Assembly: GCA_944322565.1 (NCBI GenBank)
Contig: CALUPG010000013.1
Location: 1-64,000, forward strand
Direction: 5' to 3'
Length of the DNA: 64,000 nt
Source of the DNA: an uncultured Bacteroidales bacterium
GTDB lineage: Bacteria; Bacteroidota; Bacteroidia; Bacteroidales; UBA932
The number at the start of each line of letters is the position of its first letter. Positions within the stretch are counted from its first letter, which is position 1. Position numbers and translations under genes: made by a program. Under the pieces are notes generated by a model that had not been told where the DNA came from, ran no database searches, and saw only the letters and a list, made by a program, of their open reading frames with translations. Below, one piece after another: positions 1 to 8,608 of this stretch.

Positions 1-336
1 ACGGTGCGGCAGAGTCAAAAATTACAGGGACAGTCTGCCGATTGACTCATAATGACGGAATTTAACGACAGTCCCTATTCTAACGTCAGTTCGACGAATT
101 ATTTTGCTCTGCCCCAGGGAATTCGTCGAACCGCCGTTAAGGATTTCTTCGAAATCCATTTGTCTTAATCCCCAGTCGCTTCGCGACAGCCCCTTGTCAA
201 GGGGCGTCACACACCTTACTCCTCCCTCTCCGGGAGGATTGTCGCAGGATTGCATCCTGCTCCTTCAGCGGTTGTTCGATGAAATTCAATGTATTAAATT
301 TCATCGAACTCACGTTATTCTATTTAAAAATTTCAT
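1..336. other. Palindrome-rich intergenic region, no gene
   Basis: No credible gene is seen here; the open frames across it are short and have no recognisable domain. The stretch is packed with inverted repeats. Besides the element at 89-309, positions 7-13 pair with 34-40, 12-18 with 42-48, and 26-31 with 71-76. It lies beyond the 3' end of the minus-strand lipoprotein gene that stops at 337, so some hairpins could also act as terminators. Confidence 0.6.
89..309. repeat. Multi-hairpin REPIN/MITE-like element
   Basis: Seven inverted repeats follow one another: 89-100/120-131 (12 bp), 141-147/151-157, 175-179/183-187, 189-196/198-205, 220-226/232-238, 244-250/254-260 and 274-286/297-309 (13 bp). 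All arms listed are perfect. The first and last hairpins are related: left arms GTTCGACGAATT and GTTCGATGAAATT. The whole unit is therefore bounded by similar terminal hairpins, as in paired REP (REPIN) elements. No transposase lies nearby, and copy number cannot be judged from one window. A structured RNA is an alternative. Confidence 0.55.
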
Positions 337-780
337 TCATAACGGCATATTCAAGGTATCTCCCGTTTCTGTCACCACGGTCACAGTGTCCGTGGTGACA
401 GAAAGGTACGAAAGGTTATATCGGCGGAGCAGAATAATCCCCGATGTTATCCTGGCCTTCTCTTTTTCATCCAGAGGAATCCTGCGGCGTACAATATCCT
501 CAATCTGCCTTGAGCGCGACAGCCTCATAAATGATGATGAATCTGTCGGAGGAATAACTCTACAGTCCATCTCTATTGTATCTTTCGGACATTTCACCAC
601 ATAATAATCTCCGTCTATATACCCGTCATATGTAGTGACAGTCCTGTCTCCGATTGAAAATTCGCCAAACATGGACCAGTCAGTGTCCTGCATCATATCG
701 TTAAGAGAAACCGTACAAGCGAAAACCGACACAGCAAGCATCGCGACACTTGCCGACATTATGACAATCCGTTTATTCAT
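337..780 (-). CDS. Hypothetical small lipoprotein
   Basis: A 147-residue protein of unknown function. The N-terminus (MNKRI, then a hydrophobic stretch ending VFAC) looks like a signal peptide with Cys22 as a possible lipidation site, so export to the periplasm or outer membrane is likely. The mature part is rich in charged residues and includes several Arg-Arg clusters near residues 85-105. No family is recognised. It starts 3 bp after the stop of another lipoprotein gene, which in turn follows an RHS tail. These two genes may therefore be immunity or accessory proteins of a polymorphic toxin remnant; that is inference from position only. Confidence 0.6.
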   Translation of the reverse strand: MNKRIVIMSASVAMLAVSVFACTVSLNDMMQDTDWSMFGEFSIGDRTVTTYDGYIDGDYYVVKCPKDTIEMDCRVIPPTDSSSFMRLSRSRQIEDIVRRRIPLDEKEKARITSGIILLRRYNLSYLSVTTDTVTVVTETGDTLNMPL

Positions 781-783
781 CGT

Positions 784-1329
784 TTATTCATCCTCATGAA
801 TCATTATGTTGTGACCGACATCTCTATAGCCTTTTGACTGCAGCTGTTCTCTCCGTTCCTGCGTATCCGGTATTTCAAACCGGACAAACATGCCGCTTTT
901 ATTATCCCATATCTCACCGGAGGCTGCACCGCAGCAATCTACTTTCAGCCTCTGAAACCCTCCCTGTACAAGAGCCACCAGATCAAAAGCCATAGCCAAT
1001 TCTTCATTGTCCAGAGGGAAACTTCTGATATAGAGTTCTTCAGGCCAGTCTTTCTCCATATATTCAGTTTTATAGAATTTCACATCATTGATTATTCTCC
1101 ACTTGGAGTCCAGACCAACTGCAAACCTCACTGAATCCGGCTCCATAATGCCACTGATGCGTGAAAATCGACCGGGATCATATTCCATTTCAATCCCCTT
1201 GAACCGGCCAAAGTCAACCTTCGCTATACGATCAGCCAAAGGCTCATCACCCACTACATCATCCGGAATTCGCCATGTACATTGGGCAAGGAGCGGCACC
1301 AGTACAATCATTGCCAATAATGTCTTCAT
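784..1329 (-). CDS. Hypothetical lipoprotein
   Basis: A 181-residue predicted lipoprotein. The ATG at 1329 begins MKTLLAMIVLVPLLAQC, a good signal peptide with lipobox LAQC. A GTG at 1338 would add three residues and overlap the upstream stop, so it is less likely. The mature part contains two cysteines in a CCGAA motif near residue 131 but no domain that I recognise. It begins 5 bp after the stop of the RHS C-terminal fragment, which is the usual place for a gene protecting against an RHS toxin tip. An immunity role is possible but unproven. Confidence 0.6.
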   Translation of the reverse strand: MKTLLAMIVLVPLLAQCTWRIPDDVVGDEPLADRIAKVDFGRFKGIEMEYDPGRFSRISGIMEPDSVRFAVGLDSKWRIINDVKFYKTEYMEKDWPEELYIRSFPLDNEELAMAFDLVALVQGGFQRLKVDCCGAASGEIWDNKSGMFVRFEIPDTQERREQLQSKGYRDVGHNIMIHEDE

Positions 1330-1334
1330 AAAGA

Positions 1335-1811
1335 TCACTTCCTTCTTAACAGATTATGTTTCCGTGCGTATTTTGCCCCACCGGCACTACCATTATAAAA
1401 ACCTTCCAAAGAAAGATCTGATTCCACAAATACATCAAGTACTGAACTTATTTCTTCCTCGCTGACAAACACCAATTGATCTATCTCACCACTATCTATT
1501 GCCTCCGGATCCGATTCCGGATCAGCAAAATCCACAAATGTATATTGATAGTATTCTTCTCCCGATTCCAGTGTTCCCGTTGAATGGATAAGTATTCTAT
1601 GTGTTCCTTCAGCCTGTATTTTCTCCTGGTATTTTCCGTTTGAATCAAACATATAATAATCCATCCCGTCAGGGTCCACAAAGTCAACAGGATTCCCTGC
1701 ACAATATGCATACGGGCTGACGGACCGGTATTCCTCGCCGAGAGGGTCAGGCGACATCCACTGCCCGGTCCTTGTGGAGTAGAGACGCGCTCCGTAGTCC
1801 AGCAGCGGCAA
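1335..1811 (-). pseudogene. RHS repeat-associated core C-terminal remnant
   Basis: The frame encodes about 158 residues and opens directly inside the RHS core signature: DYGARLYSTRTGQWMSPDPL, later YAYCAGNPV and VDPDG. About 105 variable, acidic residues follow, ending in a basic tip (ARKHNLLRRK). Complete RHS proteins are usually well over 1,000 residues, so nearly all of the shell is missing. No ATG exists in this frame upstream; only a TTG at 1811. An ATG at 1839 begins MKRIALTTMFAAA, a plausible signal-peptide start, but it is in a different frame and ends at 1747. This looks like a deletion that joined the start of a secreted protein to an RHS tail. The variable tip matches no toxin that I know. 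Confidence 0.6.
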
Positions 1812-1878
1812 ACATTGTGGTCAAGGCAATCCGTTTCATGGCGTTGGAATTTTTGTTTTAAATATAGCGATTTTTCTC

Positions 1879-1886
1879 TAATTTTG
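1879..1886 (+). promoter_or_regulatory. Candidate -7 element of the acyltransferase gene
   Basis: TAATTTTG fits the Bacteroidota -7 consensus TAnnTTTG. A TTTG at 1852-1855 could be the -33 box, but the 23-bp spacer is longer than the usual 19-21, so support is moderate. Confidence 0.35.
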
Positions 1887-1949
1887 CCATCTGCAGATCC
1901 GGCCTGTGATTTTGCCCCCATTCAACAGAACTCAATTGACAAGCAACAG

Positions 1950-3086
1950 ATGAAAAACGCCAATTCCCCGGCATTTTCAGACTCAAAGCCGCATTATGAG
2001 CTTCTTGACGGACTGAGGGGCGTGGCCGCCCTGATGGTTATGTTCTACCACATAGGCGAGGGGTTCGCGACCAGTCCGGTCGACCAGCATGTCAACCACG
2101 GGTATCTGGCGGTGGATTTCTTTTTCATCCTGTCCGGATTTGTGATAGGGTATGCCTACGATGACAGATGGAAGACATCGCTGACGATGAAGAATTTCTT
2201 CAGGCGCAGGCTCATAAGGCTGCATCCGATGGTCATCATGGGAGCCGTGCTCGGCGCGGCGGCATTCTGCATCCAGGGAAGGGTGCAGTGGGACGGGACG
2301 CAGGTACCGCTGACAATGGTGCTGATAGCCCTGCTGCTGAATCTCTTCCTGCTTCCGGTGGTGCCGGGGACAGGGGCGGATGTGAGAGGCAACAACGAGA
2401 TGTTCCCGCTGAACGGCCCGAGCTGGTCGCTCTTCTTCGAATATATCGGCAACATTCTCTATGCGCTTTTCATAAGAAAAATGTCTACAAAAGCCCTGGC
2501 CGTGCTCGTGTCAGTTGCAGGCCTGGGACTCGGAGCATTCGCTGTCTGCAACCTTTCCGGCTTCGGGCATCTCGGCGTGGGCTGGTCCATGACGGACTGG
2601 AATCTCCCCGGAGGGTTCCTCCGCCTGATGTTCTCATTTTCAACAGGTCTGCTGATGTCCCGCGTGTTCAGGCCGGTCAATATCAGGGGGGCATTCTGGA
2701 TATGCAGTGCCATAGTCTGCGTGCTGCTTGCCCTGCCGCATATCGGCGGAGGAGAAGAGCTTTGGCTTAACGGGCTTTACGAAGCTGTCTGCACGATATT
2801 CATTTTCCCTGCCCTCGTCTGGCTGGGCGCATCCGGAAAAACCACCGACAAGGCTACATCCAGGGTATGCAAATTCCTCGGCGACATCTCCTATCCTGTC
2901 TATGTGGTACACTACCCCCTGATGTACCTGTTCTATGCATGGCTCTGGAGCGGTCCGGAGAAGATACCGTTCTCACAGGCCTGGCCCGCAGCCGCTGCCG
3001 TCATCATCGGCAGCATCATCCTCGCATGGCTGTGCCTGAAGTTCTACGACGAGCCTCTGCGCAGGTGGCTCGGGAAGAAATCATAG
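1950..3086 (+). CDS. Acyltransferase family 3 membrane protein (OafA/YrhL type)
   Basis: A 378-residue integral membrane acyltransferase, expected to acetylate or acylate a surface polysaccharide or other glycan using a cytoplasmic acyl donor. The N-terminal signature is clear: YELLDGLRGVAALMVMFYHI, where the His near residue 33 belongs to the conserved catalytic histidine region, followed by YLAVDFFFILSGFVIGY. About ten hydrophobic segments follow, and the C-terminus (KFYDEPLRRWL) is typical of the family. The ATG at 1950 is chosen because the family signature starts about 15 residues later; upstream codons back to 1815 encode unrelated sequence over the RHS remnant. It stands alone, so the substrate cannot be inferred. 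Confidence 0.85.
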   Translation: MKNANSPAFSDSKPHYELLDGLRGVAALMVMFYHIGEGFATSPVDQHVNHGYLAVDFFFILSGFVIGYAYDDRWKTSLTMKNFFRRRLIRLHPMVIMGAVLGAAAFCIQGRVQWDGTQVPLTMVLIALLLNLFLLPVVPGTGADVRGNNEMFPLNGPSWSLFFEYIGNILYALFIRKMSTKALAVLVSVAGLGLGAFAVCNLSGFGHLGVGWSMTDWNLPGGFLRLMFSFSTGLLMSRVFRPVNIRGAFWICSAIVCVLLALPHIGGGEELWLNGLYEAVCTIFIFPALVWLGASGKTTDKATSRVCKFLGDISYPVYVVHYPLMYLFYAWLWSGPEKIPFSQAWPAAAAVIIGSIILAWLCLKFYDEPLRRWLGKKS

Positions 3087-3194
3087 ACATACTTGTCTTT
3101 CAGAATTGTTTTCAGTCTTTTTCAGAATTGCACATATTCAAGATTATCATATTTGCAAAAACAGACTGTATCATGGTTTTTCAAACGAAATGAG

Positions 3195-3202
3195 TAAATT
3201 TG
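3195..3202 (+). promoter_or_regulatory. Candidate -7 element upstream of MBL-uvrA operon
   Basis: TAAATTTG matches TAnnTTTG, 27 bp before the ATG at 3230. No good -33 TTTG is seen at the right distance. Confidence 0.35.
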
Positions 3203-3229
3203 AAGCATTGATTTCATCAAGACAGGAAT

Positions 3230-3895
3230 ATGCTTCAGATAAAGAATTTCTATTTCAACCCCTTGCATGAGTGCTGCAGCGTGGCATGGGACGAAACAGG
3301 GGAATGTGTCATCATAGACCCTGGATTCTATTCTCCTCAGGAGAGGGACGAACTGATGGAGTTCATCCGGGCCAAGGGGCTCAGGCCGGCAAAGATTCTG
3401 CTGACCCACGCGCATTTCGACCATGTGTTCGGGCTTAAGGAATGCGCCGGGATGCTCGGTGTGCCGGTATACATGGACCCTGCGGACAAGGAGACGCTCG
3501 GCAATGCGGGATATTTCTGCAGGATGTTCGGATTCAGGACGCCTGCAACCGATGTCAAGACCGAGGACATCCGTGACGGAGACAGAATAAAGTTCGGGAA
3601 CACGGAGTTTGAAGTCCTTTCCACACCGGGACATACCCCGGGAGGAGTATGTTTCTACGACAGGGCTGACAAGGTTCTCTTCAGCGGTGACACGCTTTTT
3701 GCAGGAGCAATCGGCCGCACCGACCATCCGGGAGGCGACTATGACAGGCTCATGGAAGGGATTTTCAGCAAACTGACTGTCCTTGACGGAGATGTGGAGG
3801 TGATTCCTGGCCACGGTCCGCACACGACCATCACCGACGAGAGGACGAAGAACCCTTTCCTGCAGCCGTTCAACGAGCCTTATGAAGAAGAGTGA
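3230..3895 (+). CDS. MBL-fold metallo-hydrolase (glyoxalase II-like)
   Basis: A 221-residue cytoplasmic hydrolase of the metallo-beta-lactamase fold. Metal-binding motifs are complete: THAHFDHV (HxHxDH) near residues 64-71, GHTPGG near 134-139, [18 protein letters not shown] near 152-169, and PGHGPHT near 195. This pattern matches short glyoxalase II-like or YcbL-like hydrolases, which cleave thioesters of glutathione or other thiols. Bacteroidales generally lack glutathione, so the true substrate is uncertain. It is the first gene of an operon; uvrA starts 8 bp after its stop. Confidence 0.88.
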   Translation: MLQIKNFYFNPLHECCSVAWDETGECVIIDPGFYSPQERDELMEFIRAKGLRPAKILLTHAHFDHVFGLKECAGMLGVPVYMDPADKETLGNAGYFCRMFGFRTPATDVKTEDIRDGDRIKFGNTEFEVLSTPGHTPGGVCFYDRADKVLFSGDTLFAGAIGRTDHPGGDYDRLMEGIFSKLTVLDGDVEVIPGHGPHTTITDERTKNPFLQPFNEPYEEE

Positions 3896-3903
3896 ATCCC
3901 TGT

Positions 3904-6744
3904 ATGGACAAAAAAAGAGAATATATAGAAATCGTAGGGGCCAAGGCCCACAATCTCAAAAATGTGTCGCTCTCACTCCCGCGCAATGAGTTCGTGGTCA
4001 TCACCGGGCTCAGCGGAAGCGGGAAGTCCTCGCTTGCCTTTGACACCATCTATGCGGAGGGACAGCGCAGATATATGGACACGCTATCCGCATACGCAAA
4101 GCAGTTCATGGGCATTCTTGAGAAGCCTGATGTGGAGAGCATCACGGGACTCAGCCCCATCATCGCCATCGAGCAGAAGACTACAGGCAACAACCCGAGA
4201 TCCACTGTAGGCACCATCACCGAAATATATGATTTCCTGAGGCTTCTTTATGCCAAGGCATCGACTGCATATTCTCCCTCTACAGGAAAGGCGATGGTCA
4301 GATACACCGACGAGCAGATAATATCCCTGATCATGGAGAACTACCGGGAAAGGAAATGCCTCCTGCTCGCACCGCTCGTGAAAGGACGCAAGGGACACTA
4401 CAAGGAACTCTTCGAACAGCTCCGCAGGCGCGGTTACACCCAGGCAAGGATAGACTCCGAAATCCGCGACCTTTCCGAGGTCTCCGCCCTGGACAGGTAC
4501 AAGCCACATTTCATAGAGCTCATAGTGGACAAGCTGAAGCCCACCGCAAGGGACGAGAAGAGAATCAAGGACTCCGTCAGCACTGCCCTGAACCTCGGCA
4601 AAGGGTCTCTCGCCGTCATGGACATGGAAACCGGAGAACTTCAGCACTATTCCAAGCATCTTGTATGCCCGGACACGGGGCTTTCCCTGGCTGAGCCGGC
4701 ACCGCACTCGTTCTCATTCAATTCCCCCCAGGGCTATTGTCCCCACTGCAAGGGACTCGGAATGATTGTCGATGTCAACATGGACTCCATCATCCCTGAC
4801 AGGAATGTCTCCATCGCCGACGGAGCCCTGATACCGCTGGGAAAAATCCGCCAGACGAAGAAATTCGACATCATCCGTTCGATTGCGAGAAAATACGGAT
4901 TCTCCCTGTATGAGCCCGTGGGAGAGCTCGGGGACGACATCATTTCCCTCCTCGTGTTCGGCTCGGATGAACTTTTCAGAATCGGGGAAGGCTCCTCATC
5001 AGAGATGGTGTCTTATCCCGGAATCGTCGATGACATATCCGACAAGATAGTTTGTCCGGTATGCCACGGCACACGGCTCAACAAAGAGACTGAATATTTC
5101 AAGATTGACGGCAAAAGCATATCCGAAGTATCTGCAATGGAGATTTCCGACCTCAAGACATGGCTGGACTCGCTTGAGGGAATATTCTCAGACAGACAGA
5201 GGCTCATTGCCCGCGACATACTCAAGGAACTGAGGGAAAGGGTGTCTTTCCTTCTGGATGTGGGGCTTGAATATCTTTCCCTCGACAGGGCGACTGCCTC
5301 TCTCTCCGGAGGTGAAAGCCAGCGCATCAGGCTTGCCACGCAGATAGGCTCAAAGCTTGTCAATGTGCTCTATATCCTGGATGAGCCGAGCATCGGCCTG
5401 CACCAGAGGGACAACCGGAAGCTCATCGCATCTCTGAAGAATCTCCGCGACGAGGGCAATTCGGTCATGGTGGTGGAGCACGACACAGAAACCATGCTTT
5501 CCGCCGACTGGCTCGTGGATGTGGGACCCGGGGCTGGAGAAAACGGAGGCCGCATCTGTCTTTCGGCTCCGGTGGACCTGCTGCTGAAGACGAATCCCGG
5601 CAGCACAGTCCGGACAGCAGAAGAAGCCCCGGACCCCGCCTCTGAAGACCCGGAAGTAAGAAAGCACTGCATAATAGGAGAATCAGTTACCCTCGACTAC
5701 CTGACCGGCAGGAAGAAAATCGAAGTGCCGGCATCAAGAAGAACAGGCAACGGACTTACACTCGGCATCCGCGGCGCCTGCGGCAACAACCTTAAGAATG
5801 TGGACATCGACTTCCCTCTCGGCATTCTGATAGGAATCAGCGGAGTCAGCGGCAGCGGCAAGTCTTCCCTCATCAACGAGACCCTGATGCCAATCCTGAA
5901 AAACAAATTCTACAATGCCAGGATGCAGCCGCTCCCCTACAGGGACATCGTGGGTCTGGAGAACATCGACAAGCTGATTGAGATAGACCAGAGTCCCATC
6001 GGGCGGACCCCGAGAAGCAATCCGGCCACATTCACGGGAGTGTTCAACGACATACGCAGTCTCTTCGAATCCACCCCGGATGCCAAAGTACGCGGATTCA
6101 AGGCCGGAAGATTCTCTTTCAATGTCCCTGGAGGCAGGTGCGAAGAGTGCAAGGGGGCCGGCATCAAGGTGATTGAGATGAATTTCCTGCCTTCGGTCAA
6201 TGTCGTATGCAAGGAATGCCGTGGACGCCGCTACAAGGACGATACCCTTGCCGTCAAATACAAAGGGAAAAACATCAACGATGTGCTTGAGATGCCGATA
6301 AGCGAGGCATACGGATTCTTCGGCAACATCCCGGCCATCAGCCAGAAGCTCAAGGCCCTCACGGATGTCGGACTCGGATATGTGAAGCTCGGGCAGTCTG
6401 CCGTCACTCTCTCGGGAGGTGAAAGCCAGCGGATGAAGCTCGCCGCAGAACTCTCAAGAAAGAGCACCGGCAACACCCTTTATATCCTTGACGAACCGAC
6501 CACAGGCCTGCACTCAGAGGACATAAAGATTCTGCTCGGAGTGCTGCAGCAGCTTGTGGACCAGGGCAACACAGTCATTGTCATAGAGCACAACCTCGAT
6601 GTCCTGAAGACTGCGGACTATATATTCGACATGGGCCCTGAAGGAGGCAGGAAAGGAGGAATGATAATTGCCCGGGGCACTCCGGAACAGCTTGCCGAAG
6701 ACCCGGCATCAGTCACCGGCCCGTTCCTGAAAGAAATACTATAA
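3904..6744 (+). CDS. uvrA: Excinuclease ABC subunit A
   Basis: UvrA is the damage-sensing ATPase of nucleotide excision repair and loads UvrB at lesions. The 946-residue protein is full length. It has two ABC modules: Walker [10 protein letters not shown] near residue 35 and GVSGSGKSS near 645, with signature LSGGESQR near 468 and 836 and Walker B LYILDEP after each. Zinc-binding CxxC pairs are present (CPHCKG, CPVCHG, CEECKG, CKECRG). I use the ATG at 3904; a GTG at 3892 overlapping the upstream stop would add four residues. The next gene starts 1 bp after the stop, so translation is probably coupled. Confidence 0.97.
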   Translation: MDKKREYIEIVGAKAHNLKNVSLSLPRNEFVVITGLSGSGKSSLAFDTIYAEGQRRYMDTLSAYAKQFMGILEKPDVESITGLSPIIAIEQKTTGNNPRSTVGTITEIYDFLRLLYAKASTAYSPSTGKAMVRYTDEQIISLIMENYRERKCLLLAPLVKGRKGHYKELFEQLRRRGYTQARIDSEIRDLSEVSALDRYKPHFIELIVDKLKPTARDEKRIKDSVSTALNLGKGSLAVMDMETGELQHYSKHLVCPDTGLSLAEPAPHSFSFNSPQGYCPHCKGLGMIVDVNMDSIIPDRNVSIADGALIPLGKIRQTKKFDIIRSIARKYGFSLYEPVGELGDDIISLLVFGSDELFRIGEGSSSEMVSYPGIVDDISDKIVCPVCHGTRLNKETEYFKIDGKSISEVSAMEISDLKTWLDSLEGIFSDRQRLIARDILKELRERVSFLLDVGLEYLSLDRATASLSGGESQRIRLATQIGSKLVNVLYILDEPSIGLHQRDNRKLIASLKNLRDEGNSVMVVEHDTETMLSADWLVDVGPGAGENGGRICLSAPVDLLLKTNPGSTVRTAEEAPDPASEDPEVRKHCIIGESVTLDYLTGRKKIEVPASRRTGNGLTLGIRGACGNNLKNVDIDFPLGILIGISGVSGSGKSSLINETLMPILKNKFYNARMQPLPYRDIVGLENIDKLIEIDQSPIGRTPRSNPATFTGVFNDIRSLFESTPDAKVRGFKAGRFSFNVPGGRCEECKGAGIKVIEMNFLPSVNVVCKECRGRRYKDDTLAVKYKGKNINDVLEMPISEAYGFFGNIPAISQKLKALTDVGLGYVKLGQSAVTLSGGESQRMKLAAELSRKSTGNTLYILDEPTTGLHSEDIKILLGVLQQLVDQGNTVIVIEHNLDVLKTADYIFDMGPEGGRKGGMIIARGTPEQLAEDPASVTGPFLKEIL

Positions 6745-6745
6745 T

Positions 6746-8461
6746 ATGGAAACGACGAGAATATTCTGCGAAAACGACAGGAAAATACATGAAGTCATGC
6801 TCGGCACCCCGCTGTCAGAACTTTCGGACCGGATATGCAGAACCGTCCGCGACGAGGGCAACGGGGTAGACCTGCCGGTAATAGCGGCACTGGTGGACCA
6901 TCAGCTCAAGGAGCTGGAATTCAGCCTGACTGTGTCCCGGCAGGTGGAATTCATAGGCTACAATCATCCGGACGGGCGCAGGACCTATGTGCGCTCCCTG
7001 TGTTTCGTGCTTCAGAACGCCGTACGGGAGCTTTATCCGGACAAGGTGCTTGCCATAGAATACTCCCTCCCGAGCGGCCTTTATTGCGAGCTCCGCGCAC
7101 CGGACTCCAAGGAAGACGGCCACCCGGATGTGTACTATGTGACAGACAGGGAGGTGGAGACCATTAAAGAGAAAGTTCAGGAAATAATCGACGCCGACCT
7201 TCCTTTCCACAAGTTCAAGATGGACTGCGAAGAGGCAGAGAAACTCTTTCTCGGCAACAGGCAGCCGGACAAAGCGGAACTTCTGAAGTCCATAGGGAAA
7301 TTCACCTGCAGCGTGTACACCCTCGGGGGGTATGCCGACACCTTCTACGGGCCGCTCGTGCCGTCCACGGGATATCTCAGGGTCTTTGACCTGATCGGCT
7401 TCAACAACGGATTCTGCCTGCAGTATCCTGCAGAGGGCAATGTATGCAAGGTCATGCCTCTGAAACGGCAGTCCAAGATAGCCGCTGCCCTGAAGGAATA
7501 TGCCGACTGGTGCTCAATAATGCATGTCCGCGGCGCCGGAACTCTCAACAAGACGATAACTTCCGGAGACGCTGTCAGGCTCATCAACATAGCCGAAGCC
7601 CTGCACGAGAGGAAATATGCCGACATTGCCGACCAGATTTTCGCCCGCAGGGACAAGGTGAAGATTGTGTTCATAGCCGGACCTTCCAGCAGCGGAAAGA
7701 CATCATCGTCCAAGAGGCTCGCCATCCAGTGCAAGGTACTCGGTCTGAACCCGAAAGTGATAGAGCTTGACAATTATTTCGTGGACAGGGAGAATACGCC
7801 GAAGGACGAGAACGGAGAATACGACTTCGAGGCCCTCGGAGCCATGGACCTTGACTTCCTCAGCAGCCAGCTGAACGCCCTGCTCAACGGAGAAAGGGTG
7901 GAACTGCCGAGATTCGACTTCAAGGAAGGGCGCAGGCATTTCGCAGGCGACTTCATGCAGCTGGAAGAGAACGACATACTCTTCATGGAAGGCATCCATG
8001 CCCTCAATCCCGCAATGACCCCGGCTGTGGACAATTCCCGCATATTCAGGGTCTATGTGTCGGCCCTTACTTCTCTTCCGCTTGATGAGAACAACAACAT
8101 ATCCACTTCCGACAACCGCCTTCTCCGCCGCATGGTACGCGACAACCGTGTCCGCGGCATCACGCCGGAAGGCACCATAATGAGATGGCACAGCGTACGC
8201 CGCGGCGAGAACTGCAACATATTCCCGTTTCAGGAAAATGCCGATGCGGTCTTCAATTCAGCCATGATATTCGAGCTCCCTATGCTGAAATATTATGCAG
8301 ACCCGCTCCTGAGGCGCATCCCGCCCCACTCTCCGGCCTATACGGAAGCCATCCGCCTCCTGAAGTTCCTGGAGTATGTGGTAGCCCTCTCCCCGGACGA
8401 GATTGCCGCCATACCGCCGACATCAATAATGAGGGAATTCATCGGCGGCCAGTCACTCTGA
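6746..8461 (+). CDS. TGS-domain nucleoside (uridine-like) kinase
   Basis: A 571-residue protein in two parts. The N-terminal half (about 1-290) resembles the TGS and second additional domains of threonyl-tRNA synthetase, including a HExH-like region near residue 71 (IGYNHPDGRRTY). The C-terminal half is a P-loop kinase of the phosphoribulokinase/uridine kinase family, with Walker A AGPSSSGKTSSSKR near residue 311 and the substrate loop ELDNYFVDRENTP. Proteins of this architecture are annotated as nucleoside or uridine kinases in Bacteroidota; the exact nucleoside is uncertain. It starts 1 bp after uvrA and is the third gene of the operon. The stop is followed by a CACC-T6-GGGTG stem and T-run at 8471-8492 that could terminate transcription. 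Confidence 0.88.
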   Translation: METTRIFCENDRKIHEVMLGTPLSELSDRICRTVRDEGNGVDLPVIAALVDHQLKELEFSLTVSRQVEFIGYNHPDGRRTYVRSLCFVLQNAVRELYPDKVLAIEYSLPSGLYCELRAPDSKEDGHPDVYYVTDREVETIKEKVQEIIDADLPFHKFKMDCEEAEKLFLGNRQPDKAELLKSIGKFTCSVYTLGGYADTFYGPLVPSTGYLRVFDLIGFNNGFCLQYPAEGNVCKVMPLKRQSKIAAALKEYADWCSIMHVRGAGTLNKTITSGDAVRLINIAEALHERKYADIADQIFARRDKVKIVFIAGPSSSGKTSSSKRLAIQCKVLGLNPKVIELDNYFVDRENTPKDENGEYDFEALGAMDLDFLSSQLNALLNGERVELPRFDFKEGRRHFAGDFMQLEENDILFMEGIHALNPAMTPAVDNSRIFRVYVSALTSLPLDENNNISTSDNRLLRRMVRDNRVRGITPEGTIMRWHSVRRGENCNIFPFQENADAVFNSAMIFELPMLKYYADPLLRRIPPHSPAYTEAIRLLKFLEYVVALSPDEIAAIPPTSIMREFIGGQSL

Positions 8462-8462
8462 C

Positions 8463-8541
8463 GGAAAACGCACCTTTTTTGGGTGATTTTTTATAGGAAA
8501 ACGCACCTTTTTAGGGTCGTTTTTCATAGGAAAACGCACCT
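8463..8541 (+). repeat. Three 13-bp repeats at 33-bp period
   Basis: GGAAAACGCACCT occurs perfectly at 8463-8475, 8496-8508 and 8529-8541, exactly 33 bp apart. The 20-bp intervals are also similar (T-run, GGGT, T-run, ATA), so this is a short tandem array. Each unit can fold: AAAACG at 8498-8503 pairs with CGTTTT at 8518-8523, with ACC/GGT inside. It sits between the kinase stop and the promoter of the ATPase gene. Confidence 0.75.
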
Positions 8542-8548
8542 CCCATTA

Positions 8549-8578
8549 TTGTATGTAATTATATTTTATATAAATTTG
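8549..8578 (+). promoter_or_regulatory. Bacteroidota promoter of the ATPase gene
   Basis: TTG at 8549-8551 and TAAATTTG at 8571-8578 are separated by 19 bp, the expected spacing. It lies just downstream of the 33-bp repeats and 30 bp before the ATG at 8609. Confidence 0.6.
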
Positions 8579-8608
8579 CAGATATCAGACACTGAATATC
8601 TGCAAATT

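Noticed and set aside
104..604. Plus-strand frame over the hairpin element
   Set aside because: It reads through palindromes and into the antisense of a lipoprotein gene; its sequence has repeat-derived low-complexity character.
8463..8541. CRISPR array
   Set aside because: Only three units, a 13-bp core, intervals that resemble each other rather than unique spacers, and no cas gene nearby.
8483..8608. Longer N-terminus for the ATPase
   Set aside because: The extension is translated 33-bp repeat and covers the promoter at 8549-8578; family similarity starts at the ATG at 8609.
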